In this document: in pieces, positions 16,479 to 24,256 of the stretch | Numbering within the stretch: the first letter of the stretch is position 1 | How the letters are laid out: each line of letters starts with the position of its first letter | Assembly (NCBI GenBank): GCA_026419405.1 | Contig: JANZZL010000128.1 | Span: 1 to 34,872 of the forward strand | Direction: 5' to 3' | DNA from: Paracoccaceae bacterium | GTDB lineage: Bacteria; Pseudomonadota; Alphaproteobacteria; Rhodobacterales; Rhodobacteraceae | DNA length: 34,872 nucleotides | Program-made: the position numbers and the translations under genes | Notes under the pieces: generated by a model | Databases searched by the model: none | What the model was told of the DNA's origin: nothing | What the model saw: the letters and a program-made list of their open reading frames with translations, nothing else

Positions 16479-17069
16479 TCAATGGAGCGTGGAGGTGAAG
16501 TCCATCGAGACGACCTGGTTGTCGACTCCGTCGATGGTCAGCACCGGCCCCATCGCCTCCATCTTCACGCCCACCCGGTTCGCCCAGCGCGGCCAGGTCG
16601 CCGAGAGCAGCGTCAGGCAGTGCGACGCGCCGAGGCTGCGGGCGGCCGCGCCGAGCTCCTGGATCAGGCGGGTGTGCACCTGCCGCCGGATCGCCGCCGG
16701 CACATCATGGGCGACGAACAGCCGGGAGCTCTCCCAGATCGTGTCCGACACGGGGGCCTCCTCGTAGAGCAGGTTCGAGGGGATCGTGTCGAGCAGCCCA
16801 CGCTGCGCATCCCGGATCATGTAGGTGTAGATGCCGCAGCGGGCGGTGGTGGGGGTCAGGCGGTTTCCGGCGAGCACGCGGCCGAACTCGTCGTGCACCA
16901 CGACCCAGCGGCTGGCGGGCGTGTCGTACTGGTCGTACTCCATGCCCAGCGCCTCAGGCAGATCCCACTTGTTGTGCACGATGAACAGCTCCCGCCGTGC
17001 GCGCAGCATGTTGGCGAAGAGCTCTCCATGGTTGTGGAGATTCTCGAAGGAGAGGGTCGTGGTCTGCAT
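16479..17069 (-). CDS. luxI: LuxI-family acyl-homoserine-lactone synthase
   Basis: This 196-residue protein makes an N-acyl homoserine lactone from S-adenosylmethionine and acyl-carrier protein. The invariant family residues are present: Arg25, Phe29, Trp35, Glu44, Asp46, Asp49 and Arg70, then Glu113 and Arg116 in WESSRLFV. A stretch between Arg70 and WESSR is slightly longer than in LasI/EsaI. The C-terminal half (HTRLIQELGAAARSLG, VKMEAMGPVLTIDGVDNQVV) is typical. Acyl-chain length cannot be predicted. A strong SD (AGGAGG) lies 5 nt before the ATG. luxR is 54 bp upstream on the same strand, so the two probably form an operon, with an imperfect dyad between them. Confidence 0.93.
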   Translation of the reverse strand: MQTTTLSFENLHNHGELFANMLRARRELFIVHNKWDLPEALGMEYDQYDTPASRWVVVHDEFGRVLAGNRLTPTTARCGIYTYMIRDAQRGLLDTIPSNLLYEEAPVSDTIWESSRLFVAHDVPAAIRRQVHTRLIQELGAAARSLGASHCLTLLSATWPRWANRVGVKMEAMGPVLTIDGVDNQVVSMDFTSTLH

Positions 17070-17083
17070 GTCATCCTCCTGCA

Positions 17084-17105
17084 GGTTGGTCGAACTAAAC
17101 TAACC
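17084..17105. promoter_or_regulatory. Imperfect inverted repeat between luxR and luxI
   Basis: GGTTGGT (17084-17090) and ACTAACC (17099-17105) pair at 6 of 7 positions across an 8-nt spacer, giving a 22-bp dyad. It lies 14 bp upstream of the luxI start, next to the SD. It could be a lux-box-like LuxR site or an mRNA stem-loop. It does not match the classical lux-box consensus. Confidence 0.35.
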
Positions 17106-17123
17106 GTGCGGAGGACGGCCGCC

Positions 17124-17735
17124 CTAAAGCAGCCGGTAGTCCTTGGCGCGCTGGATCGCCTCAGCCGTGGTGCGCGCCATCAGCCGCGTCCGCGCCGCCA
17201 TGATGCGCGCCTTGAGCGCGCTCTCCGAGATACCGAGCTTCGCAGCCGCGGCTGCGTGCCGGTCGCCCCCCGCAATGCACTTCAAGGCTTCGACCTGAGC
17301 CCGCGTCAGGTCGTGCGGAGGTTCCGTCATCTCGTGGAGGCGGTGCACCACCTCCTGGATCTGAAGGATCTCCGCAGTCTCGAACTCGCGGTCATCCCGC
17401 GCGAAGCTGGCGATGGTGCGCGAACGTATCGGACCGTAAGACATGGTGACGCCGTACTTCAGACCGTATTCAGCGGCCTCCCTGAAGAGGCCGAAGGGGT
17501 CCATCAGCTTCGGGTCGCTCCAGCGGACCCAGCCCGTGGTGCTGAAGCCCCAGGCGGTCATCGGGTCGCGCAGGACGTAGCCGTTCTCGGTGTAGTGGTC
17601 GAGCCAGGCCTGGTCGTAGGTCTGGAACGACATCAGCGGCGAGGTGAAGCGGATGTGGAGCCCTATGAAATACCCCTTCGGCGCGAACGGCGCGAGATTC
17701 TTGAGCTCGAGGTCGATCCTAGCCTGAAGCGACAT
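17124..17735 (-). CDS. luxR: LuxR-family quorum-sensing transcriptional regulator
   Basis: This 203-residue protein has an N-terminal autoinducer-binding domain (about 20-135) and a C-terminal LuxR helix-turn-helix (about 140-200). Ligand-pocket residues expected in the family are visible as Trp44, Tyr48, the Asp57-Pro58 pair and Trp69/Trp72. The DNA-binding part has LTRAQVEALKCIAGG and KLGISESALKARI; the usual EIA triad of the HTH is replaced by an Ala-rich HAAAAA segment. The protein is about 35 residues shorter than TraR or LuxR. It is the likely receptor for the product of the adjacent luxI. Directly upstream is an AT-richer region with a TTGCGCAA palindrome; no strong SD precedes the ATG. 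Confidence 0.92.
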   Translation of the reverse strand: MSLQARIDLELKNLAPFAPKGYFIGLHIRFTSPLMSFQTYDQAWLDHYTENGYVLRDPMTAWGFSTTGWVRWSDPKLMDPFGLFREAAEYGLKYGVTMSYGPIRSRTIASFARDDREFETAEILQIQEVVHRLHEMTEPPHDLTRAQVEALKCIAGGDRHAAAAAKLGISESALKARIMAARTRLMARTTAEAIQRAKDYRLL

Positions 17736-17750
17736 GTCTTTTTAGATAAG

Positions 17751-17778
17751 TTGCGCAAACACCAGTCAACCGTAAATT
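17751..17778 (+). promoter_or_regulatory. Candidate promoter/operator in the luxR divergent spacer
   Basis: The spacer is much richer in A/T than the rest of the window. TTGCGC (17751-17756) and TAAATT (17773-17778) are 16 nt apart on the plus strand and could drive the 59-codon gene. The same hexamer is part of a perfect 8-bp palindrome TTGCGCAA (17751-17758), 16 bp from the luxR ATG. On the minus strand TTGACA (17785-17790) and TTGACT (17764-17769) are possible -35 boxes for luxR, but no strong -10 goes with them. Confidence 0.35.
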
Positions 17779-17816
17779 GTGATGTGTCAAGGCCGTGGTG
17801 CAGCGAGGTGAAAGTT

Positions 17817-17996
17817 GTGGTTGTGACGGACGGAGACCTTGTGTTCAAGCTGCTGTCCCTGCCCGCCGAGGCACGGGAAGAGCTTCTGAATCTGCTCGGC
17901 GAGCACAGCGCCGACATCGGCCCGAGCGCCGGCGAAATCCTGATGGAGCGTCTGGCCGAGGCCGGCACCCGCACCGTCGAGAACCGCGCGAACTGA
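17817..17996 (+). CDS. Small protein of unknown function divergent from luxR
   Basis: This is a 59-residue frame not recognised as a known family. GAGGTG lies 6 nt before the chosen GTG; GTGs at 17808 and 17823 are alternatives. The product is acidic and mostly helical by eye (LPAEAREELLNLLGEHSADI, then AGEILMERLAEAGTRTVENR), with no signal peptide, membrane segment or cysteine. Support for a real gene comes from the SD, the AT-rich promoter-like spacer upstream, and a terminator with T-run 28 bp after the stop. It is transcribed away from luxR and towards rplQ, so a part in the quorum-sensing circuit is possible but unproven. It could still be a chance frame. Confidence 0.5.
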   Translation: MVVTDGDLVFKLLSLPAEAREELLNLLGEHSADIGPSAGEILMERLAEAGTRTVENRAN

Positions 17997-18024
17997 CGGC
18001 CCCGCGACGGATGGTTGCAAAGAG

Positions 18025-18047
18025 AAGCCCCGCGGAAGCGGGGCTTT
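18025..18047. terminator. Bidirectional intrinsic terminator
   Basis: AAGCCCCGC (18025-18033) pairs perfectly with GCGGGGCTT (18038-18046) across a GGAA tetraloop, with T-rich sequence after it on the plus strand and the matching feature on the other strand. It lies between two convergent genes: the 59-codon gene (plus) and rplQ (minus). It most likely ends both the alpha operon and the small gene. Confidence 0.85.
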
Positions 18048-18075
18048 CGTGTTTCCGGCAGAAGGCATGGCGGCC

Positions 18076-18501
18076 TCAGTCCGCCCCGGCGGCGGCTTCC
18101 TCGGCCTCGAGGCGCGCCCGGTCCGAGGCGCCCTTCGCCGTCGTGTCGCGGTCCACCAGCTCGATGATCGCCATCGGCGCCATGTCGCCATAGCGGAAGC
18201 CTGCCTTCAGCACCCGCGTGTAGCCCCCGGCGCGGTCCTTGTAGCGCGGCCCGAGCACGTCGAAAAGCTTGGCGACGTGGGCGTCCTGCTTGAGATCGGC
18301 CGCGGCGAGGCGCCGGGCGTGCAGGTCGCCGCGCTTGCCGAGCGTGATCAGCTTCTCGACCACACGGCGCAGGTCCTTGGCCTTCGGCAGCGTGGTCTTG
18401 ATCTGCTCGTGCTCGATCAGCGCGCCGGCAAGGTTGGAAAACAGCGCCCTGCGGTGCTCGTGGGTGCGGTTCAGGCGGCGGTAGCCCTGGCCGTGACGCA
18501 T
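18076..18501 (-). CDS. rplQ: 50S ribosomal protein L17
   Basis: L17 is a large-subunit protein near the exit-tunnel side of the 50S. The protein has 141 residues, with the standard start [20 protein letters not shown], the [20 protein letters not shown] block and [15 protein letters not shown]. The C-terminus carries a short Ala/Glu-rich tail ([12 protein letters not shown]). It is the last gene of the alpha operon, 129 bp after rpoA, and is followed by the bidirectional terminator. Confidence 0.97.
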   Translation of the reverse strand: MRHGQGYRRLNRTHEHRRALFSNLAGALIEHEQIKTTLPKAKDLRRVVEKLITLGKRGDLHARRLAAADLKQDAHVAKLFDVLGPRYKDRAGGYTRVLKAGFRYGDMAPMAIIELVDRDTTAKGASDRARLEAEEAAAGAD

Positions 18502-18533
18502 CTTGTGTCTCCTTCTCGGTTCTGCTTTGTCCG

Positions 18534-18628
18534 GCGGGCCCTGCGCTCAGGCCCGCTCTCCTTGGGGCGGGATTGCCCGGTTTCCCGGGATGCACAACCC
18601 GTGCACAACCCGTGCACAGGACGTGCAC
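18534..18628. repeat. Phased GTGCAC repeats and hairpin between rpoA and rplQ
   Basis: An 11-bp direct repeat (GCACAACCCGT at 18592-18602 and 18603-18613, then GCACAGGACGT at 18614-18624) places the palindrome GTGCAC at 18601, 18612 and 18623, with ATGCAC at 18590. The period of 11 bp is about one helical turn. The array ends 3 bp from the rpoA stop. On its far side GCGGGCC (18534-18540) and GGCCCGC (18550-18556) form a hairpin. Confidence 0.7.
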
Positions 18629-18630
18629 CG

Positions 18631-19647
18631 TCAGAACTGGTCCTCGTACTTCTTGGCCAGCTCCTCGATGTTCTCCGGCGGCCAGTCCTCGACCTCCATT
18701 CCGAGGTGCAGGCCCATCCCCGAAAGCACCTCCTTGATCTCGTTCAGCGACTTGCGGCCGAAGTTCGGGGTGCGCAGCATCTCGGCCTCGGTCTTCTGGA
18801 TCAGGTCGCCGATGTAGACGATGTTGTCGTTCTTCAGGCAGTTCGCCGAGCGCACCGAAAGCTCGAGCTCGTCCACCTTCTTGAGCAGGAGCGGGTTGAA
18901 CTCCAGCCCGTCGTCGGCCTCGCCCTTGTGCGCGCTCTCCGGCTCCTCGAAGGTCACGAAGATCGACAGCTGGTCCTGAAGGATCCGGGCGGCATAGGCC
19001 ACCGCGTCTTCGGGGGTGATCGAGCCGTCGGTCTCCACCTTCAGGGTCAGCTTGTCGTAGTCGAGCACCTGGCCCTCGCGGGTCGGGGTGACCTCGTAGC
19101 TGACCTTCTTGACCGGCGAGTAGATCGCGTCGATCGGGATGAGCCCGATCGGGCTGTCCTCGGGGCGGTTGTTCTCCGCCGCCACGTAGCCCTTGCCGGA
19201 GTTGACGGTCAGTTCCATGAACACCTCGGCGCCGTCGTCGAGGTGGCAGATCACGTGATCGCGGTTGAGGATCTCGATGCCCGCGCTGGTCGAGATGTCG
19301 CCCGCCGTGACCACGGCCGGGCCCTTGGCCGAGATCGACAGACGCTTCGGCCCCTCGACATCCATGCGGATCGCCACGCCCTTGAGGTTCAGCACGATGT
19401 CGGTCACGTCCTCGCGGACGCCGGGCACCGAGGAGAACTCGTGCAGGACGTTGTCGATCTGGACCGAGGTGATCGCCGCGCCCTGGAGCGAGGACAGGAG
19501 CACCCGGCGCAGCGCGTTGCCGAGCGTCAGCCCGAAGCCGCGCTCCAGCGGCTCGGCCACCACCGTCGCCTGCCGCGCCGGGTCGGCGCCGGGCTTGATG
19601 TCAAGCTGCGCTGGCTTGATGAGTTCGGCCCAGTTCTTGTGGATCAT
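18631..19647 (-). CDS. rpoA: DNA-directed RNA polymerase subunit alpha
   Basis: RpoA dimerises to start RNA polymerase assembly, and its C-terminal domain contacts UP elements and activators. The ATG at 19647 gives 338 residues beginning [16 protein letters not shown], the usual alphaproteobacterial start, with GGAGG 8 nt upstream; an ATG five codons earlier is less likely. The N-terminal domain includes [20 protein letters not shown] and [20 protein letters not shown]. The C-terminal domain (about 250-325) has [17 protein letters not shown] and [17 protein letters not shown]. It lies 122 bp after rpsK and is followed by the GTGCAC repeats. Confidence 0.98.
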   Translation of the reverse strand: MIHKNWAELIKPAQLDIKPGADPARQATVVAEPLERGFGLTLGNALRRVLLSSLQGAAITSVQIDNVLHEFSSVPGVREDVTDIVLNLKGVAIRMDVEGPKRLSISAKGPAVVTAGDISTSAGIEILNRDHVICHLDDGAEVFMELTVNSGKGYVAAENNRPEDSPIGLIPIDAIYSPVKKVSYEVTPTREGQVLDYDKLTLKVETDGSITPEDAVAYAARILQDQLSIFVTFEEPESAHKGEADDGLEFNPLLLKKVDELELSVRSANCLKNDNIVYIGDLIQKTEAEMLRTPNFGRKSLNEIKEVLSGMGLHLGMEVEDWPPENIEELAKKYEDQF

Positions 19648-19769
19648 GCCTGTCGCCTCCATTCCTGTCCGCTGCCCATGTCCGAAGCGGCGGACGCCCG
19701 AGGATCACAATGACGAAAGGCCCGGGCCGCGCGGCGCTGTCCCGCACGGCCCGGACCGGAAGACGGAAC

Positions 19770-20159
19770 TCACACGCGGCGGCGCTTCGGCGGGCGGCAG
19801 CCGTTGTGGGCGATCGGCGTCACGTCGCGGATCGAGGGGATCTGGAGCCCGACGGCGGCGAGCGCGCGCAGCGCCGACTCGCGGCCCGAGCCCGGCCCCT
19901 GCACCTCGACCTCGAGCGTCTTGACGCCGTGCTCCTGCGCCTTGCGGCCGGCATCCTCGGCGGCCATCTGCGCGGCGTAGGGGGTGGACTTGCGGCTGCC
20001 CTTGAAGCCCATCGTCCCCGCCGAGGACCAGGCGATCGCGTTGCCCTGCACGTCGGAGATCAGGATCTTGGTGTTGTTGAACGACGAGTTCACATGCGCC
20101 ACGCCGGCGGCGATGTTCTTGCGTTCCTTGCGCTTGGTGCGCACCTTGTCGCGTGCCAT
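19770..20159 (-). CDS. rpsK: 30S ribosomal protein S11
   Basis: S11 sits on the platform of the 30S subunit near the mRNA exit. The protein has 129 residues with the Lys/Arg-rich N-terminus ([20 protein letters not shown]), [19 protein letters not shown], the [20 protein letters not shown] block, [13 protein letters not shown] and the conserved C-terminus [18 protein letters not shown]. It starts 15 bp after rpsM. The length is standard. Confidence 0.98.
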   Translation of the reverse strand: MARDKVRTKRKERKNIAAGVAHVNSSFNNTKILISDVQGNAIAWSSAGTMGFKGSRKSTPYAAQMAAEDAGRKAQEHGVKTLEVEVQGPGSGRESALRALAAVGLQIPSIRDVTPIAHNGCRPPKRRRV

Positions 20160-20174
20160 TGCCCTGCCCTCCGG

Positions 20175-20543
20175 TTACTTCTTCTTGCCCGCAATGGCCT
20201 TGGCAGGCCCCTTGCGCGTGCGGGCATTGGTGTGGGTGCGCTGGCCGCGCACGGGCAGGCCGCGGCGGTGACGGAGGCCGCGGTAGCAGCCGAGGTCCAT
20301 CAGCCGCTTGATGTTCATCTGCGTCTCGCGGCGCAGGTCGCCCTCGACGGTGTAGTTGGCGTCGATGTGTTCGCGGATCGCCAGGATCTCGGCGTCGGTC
20401 AGCTCGTTCACGCGGCGCGAGGGCTCGATGTTCACCGCCTCGCAGATCTTCTGGGCGATGTACGGCCCGATGCCGTGGATGTAGGTCAGCGCGATCGGAA
20501 CGCGCTTGCCCGTGGGGATGTTGACGCCTGCGATGCGTGCCAC
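20175..20543 (-). CDS. rpsM: 30S ribosomal protein S13
   Basis: S13 lies in the 30S head, contacts the P-site tRNA and forms intersubunit bridges. The protein has 122 residues starting [20 protein letters not shown], followed by [15 protein letters not shown], the helical [21 protein letters not shown] segment and the tRNA-contacting tail [20 protein letters not shown]. It is the first gene after the 194-bp spacer that follows adk, where a second promoter may lie. Confidence 0.98.
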   Translation of the reverse strand: MARIAGVNIPTGKRVPIALTYIHGIGPYIAQKICEAVNIEPSRRVNELTDAEILAIREHIDANYTVEGDLRRETQMNIKRLMDLGCYRGLRHRRGLPVRGQRTHTNARTRKGPAKAIAGKKK

Positions 20544-20698
20544 GATGCGTGGTCCTTCCGTTGCGGTTCCGTAGCTCCAGAACCTTTTTTCACAACTGAG
20601 GCCCGGGAGGCGCGAAGGCCGCCGGGCCGCTCGGTCAGCCCCGTGTCCGGTTGGGCGGGAACCCAGCGAAACAAGGCGATTCTCGTGCGAGACGCCGT

Positions 20699-20727
20699 GA
20701 CTTATGGGCTTTTGCCGGGCGCGTCAA
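20699..20727 (-). promoter_or_regulatory. Candidate promoter upstream of rpsM
   Basis: In the 194-bp spacer between adk and rpsM the minus strand carries TTGACG (20727-20722), followed after 15 nt by CATAAG and after 17 nt by TAAGTC. The -35 is good, but spacing and -10 are each imperfect. If active, it would give a leader of about 150 nt before rpsM. Confidence 0.3.
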
Positions 20728-20737
20728 GGCCGGGTCT

Positions 20738-21388
20738 TCACGCCCTGTCAAGGATCCGGGCGATGGCGGCGGCCACCTCCTCGATCCCGGCCAGACCGTC
20801 CACCGAGGCGAGCTTGCCCTTGGCGTGGTAGTAGCCGATCAGCGGCGAGGTCTTCTTGTAGTATTCGAGAAGCCGGTTGCGCAGCGCCTCGGGATTGTCG
20901 TCGGGCCGGCGGCGCAGGTCGGTCGAGCCGCAGACGTCGCAGACGCCTGGCCTGCGGGTCGGCCGGGTGCGGTCGTGATAGACCTCGCCGCAGGTGCCGC
21001 AGCTGAAGCGGCCCGAGATCCGGCGGACGAGCGCCTCGTCCTCGACCCGCATCTCGATCACCGCGTCGAGCGTCAGGCCGAGCCGGTCGAGCAACGCGCC
21101 GAGCGCATCGGCCTGCGCCAGCGTCCGCGGGAAGCCGTCGAAGATGAAGCCCTTGCCGTTCGGGGCGGCGAGGCGTTCCTCGATCAGGCCGATCACGATG
21201 TCGTCGGTGACGAGATCGCCCCGGTCCATCACCTCGGCGACCTTGCGGCCCATCGCGCTGCCCGAGGCGCGCGCCTCGCGCAGCATGTCGCCGGTGGAAA
21301 GCTGCGTCAGGCCCCGCGTCTCGGCGAGCAGGCGCGCCTGGGTGCCCTTGCCGGCGCCCGGCGGCCCGAGAAGGATCAGGTTCGTCAT
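20738..21388 (-). CDS. adk: Adenylate kinase (zinc-type lid)
   Basis: Adk interconverts 2 ADP and ATP + AMP. The protein has 216 residues with P-loop [10 protein letters not shown] (8-17), the AMP-binding STGDMLREA and [11 protein letters not shown] segments, and a long lid. The lid carries four cysteines (130, 133, 150, 153; CGTC and CDVC) placed for a structural zinc, as in many alphaproteobacterial and Gram-positive enzymes. The ATG overlaps the secY stop (ATGA), so it is coupled to secY. Confidence 0.98.
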   Translation of the reverse strand: MTNLILLGPPGAGKGTQARLLAETRGLTQLSTGDMLREARASGSAMGRKVAEVMDRGDLVTDDIVIGLIEERLAAPNGKGFIFDGFPRTLAQADALGALLDRLGLTLDAVIEMRVEDEALVRRISGRFSCGTCGEVYHDRTRPTRRPGVCDVCGSTDLRRRPDDNPEALRNRLLEYYKKTSPLIGYYHAKGKLASVDGLAGIEEVAAAIARILDRA

Positions 21389-22746
21389 CGGCGCGCCGGC
21401 GCCTTCCGGGTCGCGGGCCGCTTCCTGCCGCGCAGTTGCGACTTCTCGATCAGCCCCTCGTACTGGTGCGCGAGCAGGTGCGACTGGATCTGCTGGATCG
21501 TGTCCATCGCGACCGAGACGATGATCAGGATCGAGGTGCCGCCGAAGTAGGCGGTGATGGCGAACTCATAGCGCAGGAACTCGGGCAGCATGCAGACCGC
21601 CGCGAGGTAGGCCGAGCCGAGCACGAGGATGCGGTTGACGACGTATTCGAGGTATTCCTCGGTGCGCTTGCCGGGCCGGATGCCGGGAATGAAGCCGCCC
21701 TGGTTCTTGAGGTTCTCGGCCACCTCCTCGGTCTTGAACGCGACGTTGTGCGTGTAGAAGTAGGTGAAGAACACGATCATCGCCGTGAAGAAGAGCAGAT
21801 AGAGCGGCTGGCCCGGCCCGAAGTAGGCGAGGATCGTGGACATGACCGGGCCCGCCTGCTGGCCCGAGAAGGTCGAGATCGTCACCGGCAGCAGCAGGAG
21901 CGAGGAGGCGAAGATCGCCGGGATCACCCCGGCGGGGTTCACCTTGATCGGCAGGTGCGAGGAGCCGCCGTCGTAGATCTTCATGCCCACCTGGCGGCGC
22001 GGATACTGGATGTGGATCTTGCGCAGCGACCGCTCCATGAACACCACGAAGGCGAGCGTCACGAGCAGCATGGCGATCACGCCGAGGATCACCGGCGTCG
22101 AGATCGCGCCCGAGCGCCCCTGCGCGAGGAACTGGGCGAGCGCCGCGGGAAGCTCGGCGATGATGCCCACGAAGATGATGAGCGAGATGCCGTTGCCGAC
22201 GCCGCGCGCGGTGATCTGCTCGCCCAGCCACATCAGGAACATCGTGCCGCCGACCAGGGTGATGACGCAGGCGGCGCGGAAGAACAGGCCGGGGTCGTGG
22301 GCGAGGTTGCCCGCCTCGAGGCTGACGGCAAGCCCGTAGGCCTGGAAGGTGGCGAGCAGCACCGTGCCGTAGCGGGTGTACTGGTTCAGCTTCTTGCGGC
22401 CCTGATCGCCCTCCTTGCGCAGCTGCTGGAGCGAGGGGACCATCGCCGCCATGAGCTGCACGATGATCGAGGCCGAGATGTAGGGCATGATCCCGAGGGC
22501 GAAGATGCCCATGCGGCTGATCGCGCCCCCGGTGAACATGTTGAGGATGCCGCCGAGGCCGGCCGAGGCCTGCTGCACGAATTCGCGCAGCGCCGTGCCG
22601 TCGATGCCCGGCACCGGGATGTAGGTCCCGACGCGGTAGACGATCAGCAGGCCGATGGTGAAGAAGATCCGCTGGCGGAGCTCGGTCGCCTTGCCCAGGG
22701 CCGACCAGCTGATGTTCGCCGCCATTTGCTCTGCTGCAGACGCCAT
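21385..22746 (-). CDS. secY: Preprotein translocase subunit SecY
   Basis: SecY is the channel of the Sec translocon in the inner membrane. The 453-residue protein shows ten hydrophobic segments. Landmarks are [15 protein letters not shown] after TM1, the plug-region [42 protein letters not shown], and the cytoplasmic loops around [20 protein letters not shown] and [17 protein letters not shown]. The Lys/Arg-rich C-terminal tail is slightly extended ([15 protein letters not shown]). It lies 101 bp after rplO and overlaps adk by 4 bp. Confidence 0.98.
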   Translation of the reverse strand: MASAAEQMAANISWSALGKATELRQRIFFTIGLLIVYRVGTYIPVPGIDGTALREFVQQASAGLGGILNMFTGGAISRMGIFALGIMPYISASIIVQLMAAMVPSLQQLRKEGDQGRKKLNQYTRYGTVLLATFQAYGLAVSLEAGNLAHDPGLFFRAACVITLVGGTMFLMWLGEQITARGVGNGISLIIFVGIIAELPAALAQFLAQGRSGAISTPVILGVIAMLLVTLAFVVFMERSLRKIHIQYPRRQVGMKIYDGGSSHLPIKVNPAGVIPAIFASSLLLLPVTISTFSGQQAGPVMSTILAYFGPGQPLYLLFFTAMIVFFTYFYTHNVAFKTEEVAENLKNQGGFIPGIRPGKRTEEYLEYVVNRILVLGSAYLAAVCMLPEFLRYEFAITAYFGGTSILIIVSVAMDTIQQIQSHLLAHQYEGLIEKSQLRGRKRPATRKAPARR

Positions 22747-22847
22747 GATGCTCCGAACCTGTCAGCGACGCGCCGCCGGACCGTCATCCGGTCGGGCGGC
22801 GCGGGAACCCCTGCTCATGTAAGCGGCGCGGCCGCCTGCCACAAGCG

Positions 22848-23333
22848 TTATTCGGCCGCGGCCTCGGCGGCGGCCGGGGTCGCGACGGTCAGCGTGCCGC
22901 CCGCCTTCTCGACCGCCTCGATCGCCGCCTTCGAGGCGCCGGTGACGGCGAGCTTCACCTTCGCCGAGATATCGCCCTTGGCGAGGATGCGCACCCCGTC
23001 GAGCTTGCGCCGCACGAGGCCGGCATCGACCAGCACGTCCTCGGTGATCTCGCGCCTGGCGTCGAGCTTGCCGGCGTCGATGAATTTCTGGATGAGGCCG
23101 AGGTTCACCACCGCGAACTTCCGGCGGTTGGGCTTGTTGAAGCCGCGCTTCGGCAGCCGCATGTAGAGCGGCATCTGGCCGCCCTCGTAGGCGTTCAGCG
23201 CCACCCCCGAGCGGGACTTCTGGCCCTTGATGCCGCGGCCGCCGGTCTTGCCCTTGCCCGAGCCCGGGCCGCGGCCGATGCGCATCCGCTTCCTGCTGGC
23301 GCCCGCGTTGTCGCGCAGTTCGTTCAGTTTCAT
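22848..23333 (-). CDS. rplO: 50S ribosomal protein L15
   Basis: L15 is a late-assembly protein of the 50S subunit. The ATG at 23333 gives 161 residues starting [20 protein letters not shown], the conserved start, with AAGGAGAG upstream; a longer frame exists but adds unrelated residues. The Gly/Lys-rich [20 protein letters not shown], the GFEGGQMPL-equivalent [17 protein letters not shown] and the C-terminal domain are all normal, with an Ala-rich tail. It is separated from rpmD by about 990 bp containing a gene on the other strand, and probably has its own promoter (23429-23457). Confidence 0.97.
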   Translation of the reverse strand: MKLNELRDNAGASRKRMRIGRGPGSGKGKTGGRGIKGQKSRSGVALNAYEGGQMPLYMRLPKRGFNKPNRRKFAVVNLGLIQKFIDAGKLDARREITEDVLVDAGLVRRKLDGVRILAKGDISAKVKLAVTGASKAAIEAVEKAGGTLTVATPAAAEAAAE

Positions 23334-23428
23334 GTCGCTCTCTCCTTGCCGGATGCGGCCCCTGAGCGAAGGGGGCCGAACGCGGCGTTGCACGATGCCG
23401 TCGGGCGCACGCCGGCGCCGACCGCGGC

Positions 23429-23457
23429 TCTATAGGGTCAAAGCGGGCCCCGCGCAA
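23429..23457 (-). promoter_or_regulatory. Candidate promoter of rplO-secY-adk and downstream genes
   Basis: On the minus strand TTGCGC (23457-23452) is separated by exactly 17 nt from TATAGA (23434-23429), a rare AT patch in this GC-rich DNA. A transcript starting near 23422 would have a leader of about 90 nt before the rplO ATG. The position is where a new promoter is needed, because an opposing gene splits the operon just upstream. Confidence 0.5.
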
Positions 23458-23587
23458 GCGATCCCAAGGGGGGGGTGCGGCCGAAGGGCGGCCGGGAGAT
23501 CCGGGCGCGGGAAAGCGCGAAAGCTGCCGCAGCGCAGCCCCAAGATCGCCGCAAATCAAGGCTAAGCGGCGGATTGTTCGCAAATGC

Positions 23588-23608
23588 AGGCGCCCGGAGA
23601 GGGCGCCT
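23588..23608. repeat. Hairpin before the DUF4230-like gene
   Basis: AGGCGCCC (23588-23595) pairs perfectly with GGGCGCCT (23601-23608) across a 5-nt loop. It lies about 20 bp upstream of the ATG at 23627, just ahead of its SD, and could form in the 5' leader of that gene. On the other strand it could stop transcripts coming from rpmD. Confidence 0.45.
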
Positions 23609-23626
23609 CCGTCACGAGGTCTGACG

Positions 23627-24220
23627 ATGCCCCTGAAGAGGATTGTGTCGGTGCTGCTGCTGATGGCCGCGACGGCTGCCGGCACGGCCGTGGCGGTCGC
23701 CTGGAACGGGCCGCGCGCTGAACCGCTGCCCGGCGCGACCACGCTTCTGAGAAGCGAGATGGTCAAGAACCTCGTGACCAACCGGATCACCCTCCAGGTC
23801 GTCGCCCACGAGGCGGTGAGCACGCGCCTCGGCCGGGACGAGATCGTCGCCTACGGGACGGTGACGCTGCATGTCGGCATGGACCTCGAGAACCTCGGGG
23901 TCGAGGAGACCACGTCCGACACCGGCGAGCCGAAGCTGGTGCTCACGGTTCCGCAGGTGCAGATCGTCTCGGTGGAGCTCAACGAGCGCAGCGTCTACAT
24001 CCTGCGGAAGTCCTCGCTCGCCCTTACGCTGCTGTCGGACCTCGATGACGCCCGGGTGCAGAGCCTGATCCGCGAACTGCTGCGGGTGAAGGCGCAGCAG
24101 TTCGCCAGAAACAACGGCCTGCTGCCCACCCGGCAGCACCTGCAGGAGCGGCTGACCGAGCTTCTCGTGCTGTTCGGCTACGACCCGGCGCAGATCGAGT
24201 TCGCGGCCGAGACGACCTGA
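23627..24220 (+). CDS. DUF4230-like membrane-anchored protein, antisense within the spc operon
   Basis: This 197-residue protein has an N-terminal hydrophobic segment (IVSVLLLMAATAAGTAVAVAW, about residues 6-26) that is a membrane anchor or uncleaved signal. The extracytoplasmic part resembles DUF4230: LVTNRITLQVVAHEAV, the beta-rich YGTVTLHVGMDLENLG, then LTVPQVQIVSVELNERSVYI, and a helical end. The function of that family is unknown. GAGG lies 8 nt before the ATG. The gene runs opposite to rpmD and rplO and occupies most of the 990-bp gap between them, which is unusual for this conserved operon. A strong hairpin follows the stop. DUF4230 membership is a judgement by eye. Confidence 0.75.
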   Translation: MPLKRIVSVLLLMAATAAGTAVAVAWNGPRAEPLPGATTLLRSEMVKNLVTNRITLQVVAHEAVSTRLGRDEIVAYGTVTLHVGMDLENLGVEETTSDTGEPKLVLTVPQVQIVSVELNERSVYILRKSSLALTLLSDLDDARVQSLIRELLRVKAQQFARNNGLLPTRQHLQERLTELLVLFGYDPAQIEFAAETT

Positions 24221-24230
24221 GGAAACGACT

Positions 24231-24256
24231 TGCGCCCCGCGCTGGCGCGGGGCGCA
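24231..24256. terminator. Strong hairpin between convergent DUF4230-like gene and rpmD
   Basis: TGCGCCCCGCGC (24231-24242) is the exact complement of GCGCGGGGCGCA (24245-24256) with only TG between, so the real loop must open by a few pairs. It starts 10 bp after the DUF4230-like stop, and rpmD ends 64 bp beyond it on the other strand. It is well placed to end transcription from both sides, but no T-run is present. Confidence 0.6.

Noticed and set aside
17782-17811. Nine-codon leader peptide (MCQGRGAAR) ending at the SD of the 59-codon gene
   Set aside because: It has no SD of its own and no attenuator-like structure; a frame this short is expected by chance.
17663-18628. Long minus-strand frame spanning the small gene and rplQ
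   Set aside because: It is in a different frame from L17 and crosses the intrinsic terminator; its composition is that of a shadow frame.
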